A stretch of 64,000 bases of DNA, taken from NCBI RefSeq assembly GCF_001422645.1, contig NZ_LMLR01000012.1, positions 96,386-160,385 on the forward strand, in the 5' to 3' direction. This stretch comes from Arthrobacter sp. Leaf69. GTDB lineage: Bacteria; Actinomycetota; Actinomycetes; Actinomycetales; Micrococcaceae. Within the stretch, counting starts at the first letter, position 1. Each line of letters opens with the position of its first letter. Shown piece by piece: positions 8,945-17,362 of this stretch. The notes beneath the pieces were generated by a model that saw only the letters and a list, made by a program, of their open reading frames with translations, had not been told where the DNA came from and did no database searches. The translations under genes were made by a program, and so were the position numbers.

Positions 8945-10309
8945 ATGACCCAATTCGCAGCAGCCGACGAATCCGCCGTTGCAAGGGCTCAGCGCGAGCT
9001 CGAAGCGGCCGGCGTCCGTACCGTGATCGGTACGGTGGTGAATGCTTCGGGCCTCACGCTGGCCAAGAGCGTTCCGTTGGCCCGGCTCAAAACCTTCCAC
9101 GAAGCCGGGATGGGCGCTGCCCCCGTCTGGCACGTCTTCGCCATCGACGGCGGGATAGCGTTCACGGACAGCATCACCACCGTGGGTGACATGCGCCTCA
9201 GGATCGATATCGCAGGGCTCCGTGTCCTGCCGGGCGGCCGGGCCTGGGCACCGGCCAGCCTGTTCGAACAAGACGGCGCCGTGTCTCCGGTCTGTACCCG
9301 CGGCCTTCTGGGCGACGTCGAGAGCAGCCTCGAGGAGGCCGGATACCACGCTCTCGTGGGCCACGAACTGGAATTCTTCCTCGTCGCCCCGGACGGTTCA
9401 GCGCTGGAAAACGCGCCCTGGGTTCCGTACGGGGCAACCGGCCTCTTGGACCGCGCGGACCTCCTCGATGACCTGCTGTCAGCGCTGCACCAGGCCGGCC
9501 TTCCGATGGAGCAGATCCACGCCGAGTACGGCAGAAACCAGTTCGAGTTTTCCCTTCCCCCGGCCCCGCCGGTGCAGGCTGCTGACAGCGTGGTCCTCGC
9601 CAAGACCATTGTTGGCATCGTCGCCCGGGCCCACAGCCTGCAGGCATCGTTCTCCCCGTTGCCGTTTGCCGGCATGGTCGGGAACGGCGCCCACCAGCAC
9701 TTGTCGCTCCATAAGGACGGCGTGCCGCTGTTCTCCGGCGGCAGCGGACCGCACGGCATCGGCGCCGAGGGAGGCGCGGCCATTGGCGGCATCATCGCAG
9801 GACTCCCCGAGATCCAAGGGTTCCTCACGGGATCAGTTCTGTCCGGAAGCCGCCTGGCACCCGGCTCGTGGTCCGGCGCGTATTTGTGCTGGGGCCTGGA
9901 GAACCGGGAAGCCTCCGTGCGCTTTCTGGACGGGGGAAAGAGCAATCCGCACGGAGCCAACGTCGAGGTAAAAATCGTCGATCCGTCGGCAAACGTGTAT
10001 CTGGCCTCCGCAGCCATCCTGGCACTCGCCCTTCACGGCGTCCGCGGCGGGCGCCAGCTTCCGGCAGAGATCCCGGGTGACCCCGGACGGCTTTCGGACG
10101 AGGAGCGGCGCCGGGCCAACGTCCTACTGCTCGCAGACTCCCCTGCCGCCATCATCGACACGCTGGACACGTCACGCCTTGCGCGCGGACTGCTCGGGGA
10201 AGCCATCGTGGATGCCACGGTGGCCGTCCGGCGCTACGAACAGCGGATCTCCGCGGACCTACCGCCGGACGAGCTGGCCGAACGCTTTCGACTGGCCTGG
10301 TCGATCTAA
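8945..10309 (+). CDS. Glutamine synthetase family protein (FluG C-terminal-half type)
   Basis: This protein of about 454 residues has the GS catalytic domain: the metal-binding motif GHELEFFLV near residue 140, the NGAHQHLSLH loop, the ENREASVRF arginine region and NPHGANVEVK with DPSANVYLASAAI near the end. It lacks the usual adenylylation-loop sequence of GlnA, so it is a GS-like ligase rather than the housekeeping enzyme, perhaps forming gamma-glutamyl amides. The ATG at 8945 matches the start of the N-terminal GS beta-grasp region. Its stop codon overlaps the start of the amidohydrolase (TAATG), the same two domains being fused in fungal FluG and plant NodGS. The substrate is unknown. Confidence 0.8.
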   Translation: MTQFAAADESAVARAQRELEAAGVRTVIGTVVNASGLTLAKSVPLARLKTFHEAGMGAAPVWHVFAIDGGIAFTDSITTVGDMRLRIDIAGLRVLPGGRAWAPASLFEQDGAVSPVCTRGLLGDVESSLEEAGYHALVGHELEFFLVAPDGSALENAPWVPYGATGLLDRADLLDDLLSALHQAGLPMEQIHAEYGRNQFEFSLPPAPPVQAADSVVLAKTIVGIVARAHSLQASFSPLPFAGMVGNGAHQHLSLHKDGVPLFSGGSGPHGIGAEGGAAIGGIIAGLPEIQGFLTGSVLSGSRLAPGSWSGAYLCWGLENREASVRFLDGGKSNPHGANVEVKIVDPSANVYLASAAILALALHGVRGGRQLPAEIPGDPGRLSDEERRRANVLLLADSPAAIIDTLDTSRLARGLLGEAIVDATVAVRRYEQRISADLPPDELAERFRLAWSI

Positions 10310-11445
10310 TGGCGGGCGGCTCCTTCCCGGACTTCGTTGACCACGTCAGCCTTGTTGATCACCACGTGCATGGCGCGTTTTCCGCCGACGGCGATGAGGC
10401 ACGCTTTCAGAACGCGCTCAACGAGGGGAACACCGAACCGCTGGCCACCCCGGAGGACGCCTACAACACACAACTCGGGCTCGCCATCCGCCGCTGGTGC
10501 AGCGGCATTCTTGACCTGCCACGGCACGCCCCACCGGCGGACTACTGGCGCCGGCGCTTCGAGCTGGGAGAACTCGAGGTGTGCCGGCGCATGACCCGCG
10601 CCGCCGGGGTGAGCGACTGGCTGGTCGATACGGGACTGGAGGGCCCTGACTACCTCGGCATGGCCGGCCTGGCCGAGGTCTCCGGCGGGCGGACCCACGA
10701 GATCGTGCGGCTGGAACCGGTGGCCGAGGCGCTGCTCCGGGAGATTGCCAACCCGGCAGAATACGTCGACGAATTCGGCCAGCGGCTTCACGAGCTCACC
10801 CGCGGCGCCGTGGGCGTCAAGACGGTTCTGGCCTACCGCACCGGATTCGACCGGAATCTCAGCCGACCCCCACCGGCTGCGGTGGCGGAAGCAGCCGGCC
10901 GCTGGCAGGAGACCTCGCGCACCGGCACCAGGCTCACCGATATGACCCTGATTGCCCACGGGATTCACACGGCGGTGGCGATGAAGCTTCCGCTGCAGTT
11001 CCACGTCGGATTCGGCGATCGCGACCTGGACCTCCACAAAACCAATCCCCTATACCTCTTGGACTTTCTGCGGTCCGCCGAGGTCCGGGACACCCCCATC
11101 ATGCTGCTCCACTGCTATCCGTTCGAGCGCGAAGCCGGCTACTTGGCCCACGCCTTTGAAAACGTCTATATCGATGTGGGCCTTGCCGTGAATTTCACCG
11201 GGTCACGGAGCCGGGATCTGGTGGCCCGCTCCTTCGAACTGGCCCCCTTCACAAAAGTCCTCTACTCCTCCGACGCGTTCGGCCCCGCCGAACTGCACTA
11301 CCTCGGAGCGAGGCTGTGGCGCAACGCCATCACCAAGGTAGTGGGCGGATGGATCGACGACGACGACTGTTCCGAGGCGGATGCCCGCAGGATCGTGCAA
11401 CTTGTCGCACATGACAACGCCCGCCGCGTGTACGGGCTCCCCTGA
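10309..11445 (+). CDS. Amidohydrolase (FluG/NodGS N-terminal-half type)
   Basis: This 378-residue TIM-barrel amidohydrolase has metal ligand motif VDHHVHG near residue 17, QFHVGFGD near 230, LLHCYPFEREAGYL near 265 and the late Asp in LYSSDAFGP. These correspond to the amidohydrolase half of FluG. The start codon shares a base with the preceding stop, so expression is coupled to the GS-like protein and the pair probably forms a complex or a two-step pathway. The chemistry is probably hydrolysis of an amide or cyclic amide; the substrate cannot be read from the sequence. Confidence 0.8.
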   Translation: MAGGSFPDFVDHVSLVDHHVHGAFSADGDEARFQNALNEGNTEPLATPEDAYNTQLGLAIRRWCSGILDLPRHAPPADYWRRRFELGELEVCRRMTRAAGVSDWLVDTGLEGPDYLGMAGLAEVSGGRTHEIVRLEPVAEALLREIANPAEYVDEFGQRLHELTRGAVGVKTVLAYRTGFDRNLSRPPPAAVAEAAGRWQETSRTGTRLTDMTLIAHGIHTAVAMKLPLQFHVGFGDRDLDLHKTNPLYLLDFLRSAEVRDTPIMLLHCYPFEREAGYLAHAFENVYIDVGLAVNFTGSRSRDLVARSFELAPFTKVLYSSDAFGPAELHYLGARLWRNAITKVVGGWIDDDDCSEADARRIVQLVAHDNARRVYGLP

Positions 11446-11480
11446 GCGCCGGCCCGAGATCCCGCGCCTGGCGATGTCAG

Positions 11481-12263
11481 TCAGGCTCCGATGCCTGGTT
11501 CCTCTTCCTCCGCCAGTCTGATCATGCGCAGTTCGTCCTCCACCGCGCGGGAGGGCCAGTAGTCGTTCGCCAGTTCACTGGCCCGGATTTTGTCTGCTGC
11601 CGGTACCAGCTTGCTGAGCAGCCCGGCCGCCTGAAGCAGGGCGATCAGCGCGGTGGTCCTGGCATCGGGGGCCTTGGCGTCAGGCGTCGCGGGAGCGGTC
11701 GTCTCCGCCGCGGGCCCGGCGTCGGCCGCCGCAGCAGCAGGCGCCCCGGTATCAGGCGTCCCGGCGTCGGGCGTCGCGGATTCCGACGGCGAACCGGCCT
11801 CGGCCGGCGCACCGCCGAGTGCGGCCTGGATCTTTTCCAGGAGCGCCGCCTCCGGAGCGTGGTCCTTCTCCGGGTACCGCACGCTCCGGAACACACCCAG
11901 GTGTTTTTCGCCGACATGTTCCACGATGCCCAGTGCCGCCATCCCCTCGTAGACGCGCTGCATTTCGGCGCGGCCCTCCAGCATGGACACCCACCGCTTG
12001 GGCGTGTGGGGCCGGGACTTGCCCCGGATGAGCTCCAGCTCGTGCTGCAAGTCCGTCGGTGGGGCGGTGCCGGTGGCCCTGACGTGCTTCCCCTGCAGCC
12101 CGATGGCACCGATCAGCTCCAGCTCGGCCAGTATGGCCCCGGCCAGAGTGGTCCTGAGCGCGAACATCGGCACCTCAGGTTTCCCGTCTTGGTCGTTCGT
12201 TGCGAGAAGGAGGAAGGCCTGGGGAAGGTTCAGCTCCGCCGCCTGCGGCGTTTCAGCGTTCAT
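11481..12263 (-). CDS. GPP34 (GOLPH3/Vps74-like) domain protein with an Ala/Pro-rich insert
   Basis: This 260-residue protein has features of the GPP34 family, known from eukaryotic Golgi phosphoinositide effectors and common in actinobacteria with unknown function: NLPQAFLLLATNDQDGK at the start, then ELELIGAIGLQGKHV. Residues ~150-190 are a low-complexity insert of repeated TPDAG/APAAA-type sequence, probably a flexible linker, before the C-terminal helices (TTALIALLQAAGLLSKLV). The ATG at 12263 gives the expected N-terminus; an in-frame extension of 36 Arg-rich residues is rejected. It converges on the amidohydrolase gene. Confidence 0.75.
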   Translation of the reverse strand: MNAETPQAAELNLPQAFLLLATNDQDGKPEVPMFALRTTLAGAILAELELIGAIGLQGKHVRATGTAPPTDLQHELELIRGKSRPHTPKRWVSMLEGRAEMQRVYEGMAALGIVEHVGEKHLGVFRSVRYPEKDHAPEAALLEKIQAALGGAPAEAGSPSESATPDAGTPDTGAPAAAAADAGPAAETTAPATPDAKAPDARTTALIALLQAAGLLSKLVPAADKIRASELANDYWPSRAVEDELRMIRLAEEEEPGIGA

Positions 12264-12451
12264 ACGAACATCGTGGCGCAGGCGGGCGGCCGCCACAATG
12301 GGAACTTGCCAGCGTCGACGTCGGCGTGTGCACTTTAGGAGCTTGCGGCCCGGCAAGCGGACGATACCCAATAAAGATCACCATGCTTACTATTGAGGCT
12401 CCGCGGCTGTTCACGAGTGCGCTGCCGGAACCGCCTATCCGAGGAGCGCCG

Positions 12452-13666
12452 ATGTCGCTGAGCAAGGGAACACCCGTGGAATACGAAGTCCTCATTATCG
12501 GCGGCGGCAACGCCGGCGTCTCCCTGGCGGCGCGCCTCCATCGCTACGGCGTGAAGGATGTGGCCGTGGTGGAGCCGCAGGACACCCACTTTTACCAGCC
12601 GCTGTTCTCGCACATCGCCGGCGGGAGGGCGAATGCATCAGAAGCCACCCGGCCCCAGCGTTCCGTGATGCCGGAGGGCGTGGAATGGATCCGGGACGGA
12701 GCGGTGGACATCGACCCGGCGAGCAACACGGTGTCGCTGGCGTCGGGCGGCCAGTTGAAGTTCGGGCACCTGGTGGTCTGCCCCGGCCTGCAGCTGGATT
12801 GGGACAAGATCCCTGGCCTGGCCGACGCCGTCCACTCCCCCTCCGGTACGTCCCACTATGAGTTCACCCTGGCCGCCAAGTCCTGGACGCTGTTCCGTGG
12901 ACTCAAGGCCGGAACCGCGGTTTTCACCATGCCCTCCGGCCCCATCAAGTGCGGCGGGGCCGCGCAGAAACCGATGTACTTGGCCTGCAATTACTGGCGG
13001 GAGCAGGGCGTCCTCCAGGACATCCGGGTGGTCATGGTGCAGCCCTACCCCACCGTGTTCGGGGTGGCCGGCGTGGATGAAGAGCTGAACCGCAAGATTG
13101 CCGAGTACGGCATCGAACTGCGGCTGAACAGCGAACTGGTGTCGGTGGACGCGTCGGCGCAGAACGCGCTGATCCGGAACAATGCCACCGGGCTCGCCGA
13201 GGAGCTGCACTACGACGTGCTCAATGCCGTCCCGCCGCAGTCGGCCCCGGACTGGCTGAAGGCCACGGAGCTGCCCGCACCCGGCGACCCGGGCGGATTT
13301 GTGGAGGTGGATCCGCAGACGCTCCGACACGTCCGCTTCCCGAACATCTGGTCCTTGGGGGATGCCGCGGCCACCACCAACTCCAAGTCCGGCGGTGCGC
13401 TGCGAAAGCAGACGAAGGTCCTCGCCAAGAACCTGGTTGCGGCCCGGGACGGAAAGCCCCTGACGGAGAAGTACGACGGATACTCGGTGTGCCCCTTCAC
13501 AGTGGCCCGCTCTTCGGTTGTCTTCGCCGAGTTTGATGACCAGTACCGGCCCATGCCCTCTGTCCCGAAGGTGCCAACGTGGAAAGCGAACCGGGCATCA
13601 TGGGTTGTGGACCGCGACATCTTCCCCAAGGTCTACTGGAACCTGATCCTCAAGGGCCGCGCCTAG
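12452..13666 (+). CDS. Sulfide:quinone oxidoreductase-like FAD flavoprotein
   Basis: This 404-residue protein has an N-terminal FAD-binding Rossmann motif (VLIIGGGNAGVSLAARL). Two cysteines sit where SQR-type enzymes hold the redox pair: one in LVVCPGLQL and one in IKCGGAAQKPMYL, the latter resembling the CxGAxQKxMY motif of type II (mitochondrial-like) SQR. IWSLGDAAATTNSKSGGA is the second FAD-contact region. It should oxidise sulfide to bound sulfane sulfur and pass electrons to menaquinone at the membrane. The ATG at 12452 follows GAGGAG; upstream in-frame starts have poorer sites. No persulfide dioxygenase or rhodanese lies next to it. Confidence 0.78.
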   Translation: MSLSKGTPVEYEVLIIGGGNAGVSLAARLHRYGVKDVAVVEPQDTHFYQPLFSHIAGGRANASEATRPQRSVMPEGVEWIRDGAVDIDPASNTVSLASGGQLKFGHLVVCPGLQLDWDKIPGLADAVHSPSGTSHYEFTLAAKSWTLFRGLKAGTAVFTMPSGPIKCGGAAQKPMYLACNYWREQGVLQDIRVVMVQPYPTVFGVAGVDEELNRKIAEYGIELRLNSELVSVDASAQNALIRNNATGLAEELHYDVLNAVPPQSAPDWLKATELPAPGDPGGFVEVDPQTLRHVRFPNIWSLGDAAATTNSKSGGALRKQTKVLAKNLVAARDGKPLTEKYDGYSVCPFTVARSSVVFAEFDDQYRPMPSVPKVPTWKANRASWVVDRDIFPKVYWNLILKGRA

Positions 13667-13771
13667 GCCTGAACGGCCGCCACCTGCCGTTTATCAAGTT
13701 CCAGGCGACCACAGGGATCAGCAGGCATAAGCTGGTTGAGCAACGTCTTTTCCATCACCGGGGAGGTCAGC

Positions 13772-14101
13772 ATGGGCACTGAAACCGCCGACGTGATCGG
13801 CCATGATGTCACCACCATCACCTGCGTGTGCGGCAACACCGTCAGCAAGGACGGGTTGATCCAGGCCAATGCACAGGGCGTCCCCGTCTACAGCGGAGAC
13901 AGCACCCCGGTCCCGGCCGGGCTGGCGGCATGGCCTGCGGATGAGGATCTCTACACCCTGTGCCCCTCCTGCGGCCGCGTGTACTGTGACTCGGTCATCG
14001 AAGAGACAGGAACAGCGCCTGTTGCTTTCCGGGTCGACGTCGCCGCCGACCCCATCGCCGAGGCCATCAAAGTCCATTGGCAGCTCAGCACCCAGGACTG
14101 A
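13772..14101 (+). CDS. Small protein with paired CxC/CPxC motifs (function unknown)
   Basis: This 109-residue protein has ITCVCGNTV near residue 18 and LCPSCGRVYC near 68, four to five cysteines that could form a zinc ribbon. The ATG at 13772 is preferred because GGAGG lies just upstream; an earlier in-frame TTG does not have this. I do not recognise a named family. A perfect 14-bp terminator hairpin follows. It stands alone between the sulfide oxidoreductase and the homocysteine methyltransferase. Confidence 0.65.
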   Translation: MGTETADVIGHDVTTITCVCGNTVSKDGLIQANAQGVPVYSGDSTPVPAGLAAWPADEDLYTLCPSCGRVYCDSVIEETGTAPVAFRVDVAADPIAEAIKVHWQLSTQD

Positions 14102-14111
14102 ATCTGCCAAG

Positions 14112-14143
14112 CGGACGACGGCGGGACCTCCCGCCGTCGTCCG
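14112..14143 (+). terminator. Rho-independent terminator
   Basis: Fourteen perfect base pairs (CGGACGACGGCGGG with its complement) and a 4-nt loop, followed by a short T-rich stretch near 14150. It ends the Cys-motif gene. Confidence 0.75.
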
Positions 14144-14278
14144 GCGTCATTTTGGATGTTGACCGAGCCGAGCTGTCCTTGGGGACCGAGGGTCTGAGGC
14201 ATCGCACGGGACGCCGCCCTGTTCAAAGCCGACTAAGCCAACGACGGTCGAACCGGTTTGGCGACGCTCCCCTAACGA

Positions 14279-15241
14279 TTAGTCCACGGACCGGGCCAAG
14301 GCAGCGATATCCCTGGGTGTGGTCCGGCAGCACCCTCCTATGATCCGCGCACCCAGTTCCTGCCAGGTGGCTGCCCCTTCCGCAAGGCTTGAAGGCTGCG
14401 AGCCACGGGATTCTGCGGCGCCGGACACCGCCTCGCCCGGTCCCCAGGTCTTGCTGACCGGGTCATAACATTCGCCCGAATTCGGGTACACGACCAGTGG
14501 CTTACTCGTGGCTTGACGAAGGGCCTCAAGGGAGGGCGAAACCAGCTCCAACGGCACACAATTCACACCGATGGCTGCCACGTGCGGATGTCCTCCGCAG
14601 AGCCCTGCGACGTCGGCCAGAGAAGTCCCGTCGCTGATACGCTCACCGTCCCGGAGTGTGAAGGAGAACCAGGACTCGACGTCGAACTCTTCCACCAGGT
14701 CCAATAGCGCCTCGGCCTCCGGGAGTGATGGCAGCGTCTCACATGCCACGAAATCGGCCCCTGCCCCCACCAACGCCGCAATCCGTGGCCGGTGGAAGTC
14801 CATGAAACCGCGCTTTCCGAGGACGTAGTCACCCCGGTATTCCGATCCGTCCGCGAGGTAGGCGCCATAAGGGCCCACAGACCCGGCAACCAGCAACGGA
14901 CCAGCACCCGGATGTTCGTTCAGGTGCTCGCGCCGCGCCTCGTCGGCCAAGCGCACACTCAATTCCACCAACTCCAGCGCTTTGGCCTCGACAATGCCGC
15001 GCTGAAGGAATCCTTGAGGCGTGGCCTGATAGCTCGCCGTGATGGCGACCGCGGCGCCGGCGCGGAAGTAATCGCGGTGGACCTGCCTGATTAAATCCGG
15101 CTGTTCCAACAGGACTTTGGCAGACCAGAGGGGGTCTGCCAGATCACAGCCGCGCGCCTCAAGCTCTGTAGCGAGCGCACCGTCCGCCACTACTTTTTCG
15201 CCGGCCCTGAGCATGTGGGACAACTTCGCGTTCCTGGGCAT
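14279..15241 (-). CDS. mmuM: Homocysteine S-methyltransferase (MmuM-like)
   Basis: This 320-residue TIM-barrel protein of the Pfam S-methyl_trans family has zinc-binding cysteines visible in GVNCVP (one Cys) and IIGGCCRTTP (two Cys), plus N-terminal VADGALATELEARGCDL. It transfers a methyl group from S-methylmethionine (or S-adenosylmethionine) to homocysteine, making methionine. The ATG at 15241 has AAGGG 6 nt upstream. It diverges from the small unknown gene at 15355 over a 113-nt gap. No dedicated S-methylmethionine permease is adjacent, although an amino-acid permease lies 4 kb away. Confidence 0.88.
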   Translation of the reverse strand: MPRNAKLSHMLRAGEKVVADGALATELEARGCDLADPLWSAKVLLEQPDLIRQVHRDYFRAGAAVAITASYQATPQGFLQRGIVEAKALELVELSVRLADEARREHLNEHPGAGPLLVAGSVGPYGAYLADGSEYRGDYVLGKRGFMDFHRPRIAALVGAGADFVACETLPSLPEAEALLDLVEEFDVESWFSFTLRDGERISDGTSLADVAGLCGGHPHVAAIGVNCVPLELVSPSLEALRQATSKPLVVYPNSGECYDPVSKTWGPGEAVSGAAESRGSQPSSLAEGAATWQELGARIIGGCCRTTPRDIAALARSVD

Positions 15242-15354
15242 CAGCAACCCTTCCTGCTAGTCGTAATAAGCATTTGTAGTTGCTTGTAATGATCATCACT
15301 ATATGTCACGATGACACTCAAGCAACCTGAGAACCGCGAGGAAGAGGCGTCCCC

Positions 15355-15804
15355 ATGGACATTGAGATGAAGACCGTCCGTAAGCTGCGCGTGCATTGGC
15401 CCATATCGTCAGAGATTTTCACTCGGCTCACAAAGGGCGAAGCCGAGGCATTTCAGGATGACCAAGGCATAGCGGCACTGCTCCAGGCTTTGGCAGCATC
15501 CCCGGAACTGGGTGATTTCGGAAACTACAGGCACGTCTTTGAGTCTGGTGTCGGTTTTGAGGGATTCACCGTGTCGGAGGGAGCCAACCCCACGCTGGGG
15601 CAGGTGGGACAGCGGACGATTTCGACGACCCTTGCCTTCACCACGTACTTCGACGCTGCCTTGGAGGACGCCGCAGTGGACCGGATCATACGCCGCATCG
15701 TGGAAATCCATCCTTGGGAAGTGCCGGTCATCGAACTGTCCGGGCCTCTCAGTGTCTCTTGCACGGCGTTGGCGGCAGCCTACGACCACCAGGCCGCGTC
15801 ATGA
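15355..15804 (+). CDS. Small protein, function unknown, coupled to cyclase-family hydrolase
   Basis: This 149-residue protein is not recognised with confidence. The C-terminal part (VDRIIRRIVEIHPWEVPVIE) resembles the IHP(Y/W)EVP pattern of the dimeric alpha-beta domain in NIF3-type and CutA-like proteins, so a small ferredoxin-like fold is plausible. Its stop overlaps the start of the next gene by 4 nt (ATGA), so the two proteins are made together. It may be an accessory or regulatory subunit of the hydrolase. Confidence 0.55.
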   Translation: MDIEMKTVRKLRVHWPISSEIFTRLTKGEAEAFQDDQGIAALLQALAASPELGDFGNYRHVFESGVGFEGFTVSEGANPTLGQVGQRTISTTLAFTTYFDAALEDAAVDRIIRRIVEIHPWEVPVIELSGPLSVSCTALAAAYDHQAAS

Positions 15805-16553
15805 TTGGAGCCACCAAGACGGCACTCTGGGACGATCTCCAGCCGCTGCTTGCCGGCAGGACATTTACCGATTTGACGCATGCCTTCCACCCCGGTCAGC
15901 CGCATTTCCCGGCATTCCCGGACGAGGTCAGGGAAGCTGTGTACGACCTGGCGAAGGGCGACGGGTTCACCGCCGACCGCTATTCCATCATCGGGCAATG
16001 GGGAACGCACGTTGATCCCCCCTCGCACTTCATCCGCGGGGGCCTGACGCTGGACCAGATCCCGGTTGAGGACATGGTCCTTCCCCTGGTCATCCTGGAC
16101 ATCACCGATCGAGTCGGTGCAAACGCTGATGCCTGCCCTACGGTGGAGGATATCCAGGCGTGGGAGTGCCGCAACGGCACCGTCCCGGCGGGCTCCTTTG
16201 TAGCCCTGCGGACCGGGTGGAGCCGTCGCTGGCCTGACGCGGACGCGATGGCAAACAGGGACGGCGCGGGCGTCAGCCACACGCCGGGCTGGTCGCAGGA
16301 AGTTCTCACGTTCCTGATAGAAGAGCGGTCAATTGCGGCTCTCGGCCATGAACAGACGGACACGGATCCGGGATTAGCCACTTCCCGGCAGGATTTCAGC
16401 CTGGAGACCTACGTTCTGGCGAAGAACCGCTGGCAGATCGAGCTACTGGCAAACCTTGATGGGCTTCCCGAAGCGGGAGCCGCGCTCATTGCAACATGGC
16501 CGAAGCCGCTACAGGGCAGCGGCTTTCCCGCCAGGGTCTTTGCAATCCACTAA
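15801..16553 (+). CDS. Cyclase/kynurenine-formamidase-family metal hydrolase
   Basis: This 250-residue protein has the family metal site near residue 69 (GQWGTHVDPPSHF), corresponding to HxGTHxDxxxH of kynurenine formamidase and isatin hydrolase, and ALGHEQTDTD near 182 as the second half of the site. The first His of the motif is Gln here, so the metal site may be altered or belong to a distinct subfamily. The start at 15801 gives a 4-nt overlap with the preceding gene. It is followed after 32 nt by an IclR regulator on the same strand, a usual layout for aromatic or amide catabolism. The substrate is unknown. Confidence 0.7.
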   Translation: MIGATKTALWDDLQPLLAGRTFTDLTHAFHPGQPHFPAFPDEVREAVYDLAKGDGFTADRYSIIGQWGTHVDPPSHFIRGGLTLDQIPVEDMVLPLVILDITDRVGANADACPTVEDIQAWECRNGTVPAGSFVALRTGWSRRWPDADAMANRDGAGVSHTPGWSQEVLTFLIEERSIAALGHEQTDTDPGLATSRQDFSLETYVLAKNRWQIELLANLDGLPEAGAALIATWPKPLQGSGFPARVFAIH

Positions 16554-16585
16554 AACGGGTCCATCCGGCGACTAGAATCGGGTCC

Positions 16586-17362
16586 ATGCCTAAGACATCC
16601 AGCATGGGGCGCGGAATCATGGCCGTCTTCGCGGTTGGCTCCCGCAACGCAAAAGGCCTCCCCGGCGGGACTGTCGCCGACATAGCAGCCGATTTGGGCA
16701 AGGACCGCAGCCAGGTTTCGCGGAGTCTGCGGGGAGCACAGCAGGAGGGCTTCCTGGAACGCCGGGAACAGCGGTCCTACGCGTTGGACTGGTCGCTCTT
16801 TACGGACGCGCAGCTGCTGACAGAGCAACGGCTGCAGACCGACGGCGCAACTGCCCTGGAAGGCCTTGCCCGCGAAACGGACGAAGGGTGCTTTCTGGGT
16901 GTGCTGAGCGGAGACAGCACGGTGACCATCGGTGAACGCGTTCCGACCAGCAGCCATATGGTCGGCTCGTGGCTGGGCCGGCCCTACCCTGCTTACTGCA
17001 GTGACGCCGGCCAGGCATTGCTGTGGGAGGCGTCGGACGCCGAGGTCCGAACCGTTCTTGCTGCCGCTGCATTCGTCCGCCATGGCCCCAACACGCCCGT
17101 GGATGTCGAGGACTTCCTCACCCGGCTGCGTGACGCGCGTGCGCGGGGCTACTCCATCGTCGATGAGGAGGCCGAGCCCGGCCTCTATTCCCTGGCCGTT
17201 CCGATCCGGGATTTCAAAGGCGACGTGGCGGCTGCGCTACAGGTTGTAGGGCCCAAGAAGCGGCTGGAGCCGCGTCGTGAACTCTGCGCCGCGGCTCTGG
17301 TGAGGTGGGGACGGTGGCTGGAGTCGTCGCTTGGTCACTCGTCGCCGCAGGAGCAGGCTTAG
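16586..17362 (+). CDS. IclR-family transcriptional regulator
   Basis: This 258-residue protein has an N-terminal winged HTH (VADIAADLGKDRSQVSRSL, residues ~30-50) and a C-terminal IclR ligand-binding domain (YSIVDEEAEPGLYSLAVPIR). It is probably the local regulator of the cyclase operon just upstream and is in the same transcription unit. It converges with a second IclR gene, their stop codons overlapping by 4 nt. The ATG at 16586 is chosen because upstream readings run into the cyclase gene. Confidence 0.8.
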   Translation: MPKTSSMGRGIMAVFAVGSRNAKGLPGGTVADIAADLGKDRSQVSRSLRGAQQEGFLERREQRSYALDWSLFTDAQLLTEQRLQTDGATALEGLARETDEGCFLGVLSGDSTVTIGERVPTSSHMVGSWLGRPYPAYCSDAGQALLWEASDAEVRTVLAAAAFVRHGPNTPVDVEDFLTRLRDARARGYSIVDEEAEPGLYSLAVPIRDFKGDVAAALQVVGPKKRLEPRRELCAAALVRWGRWLESSLGHSSPQEQA

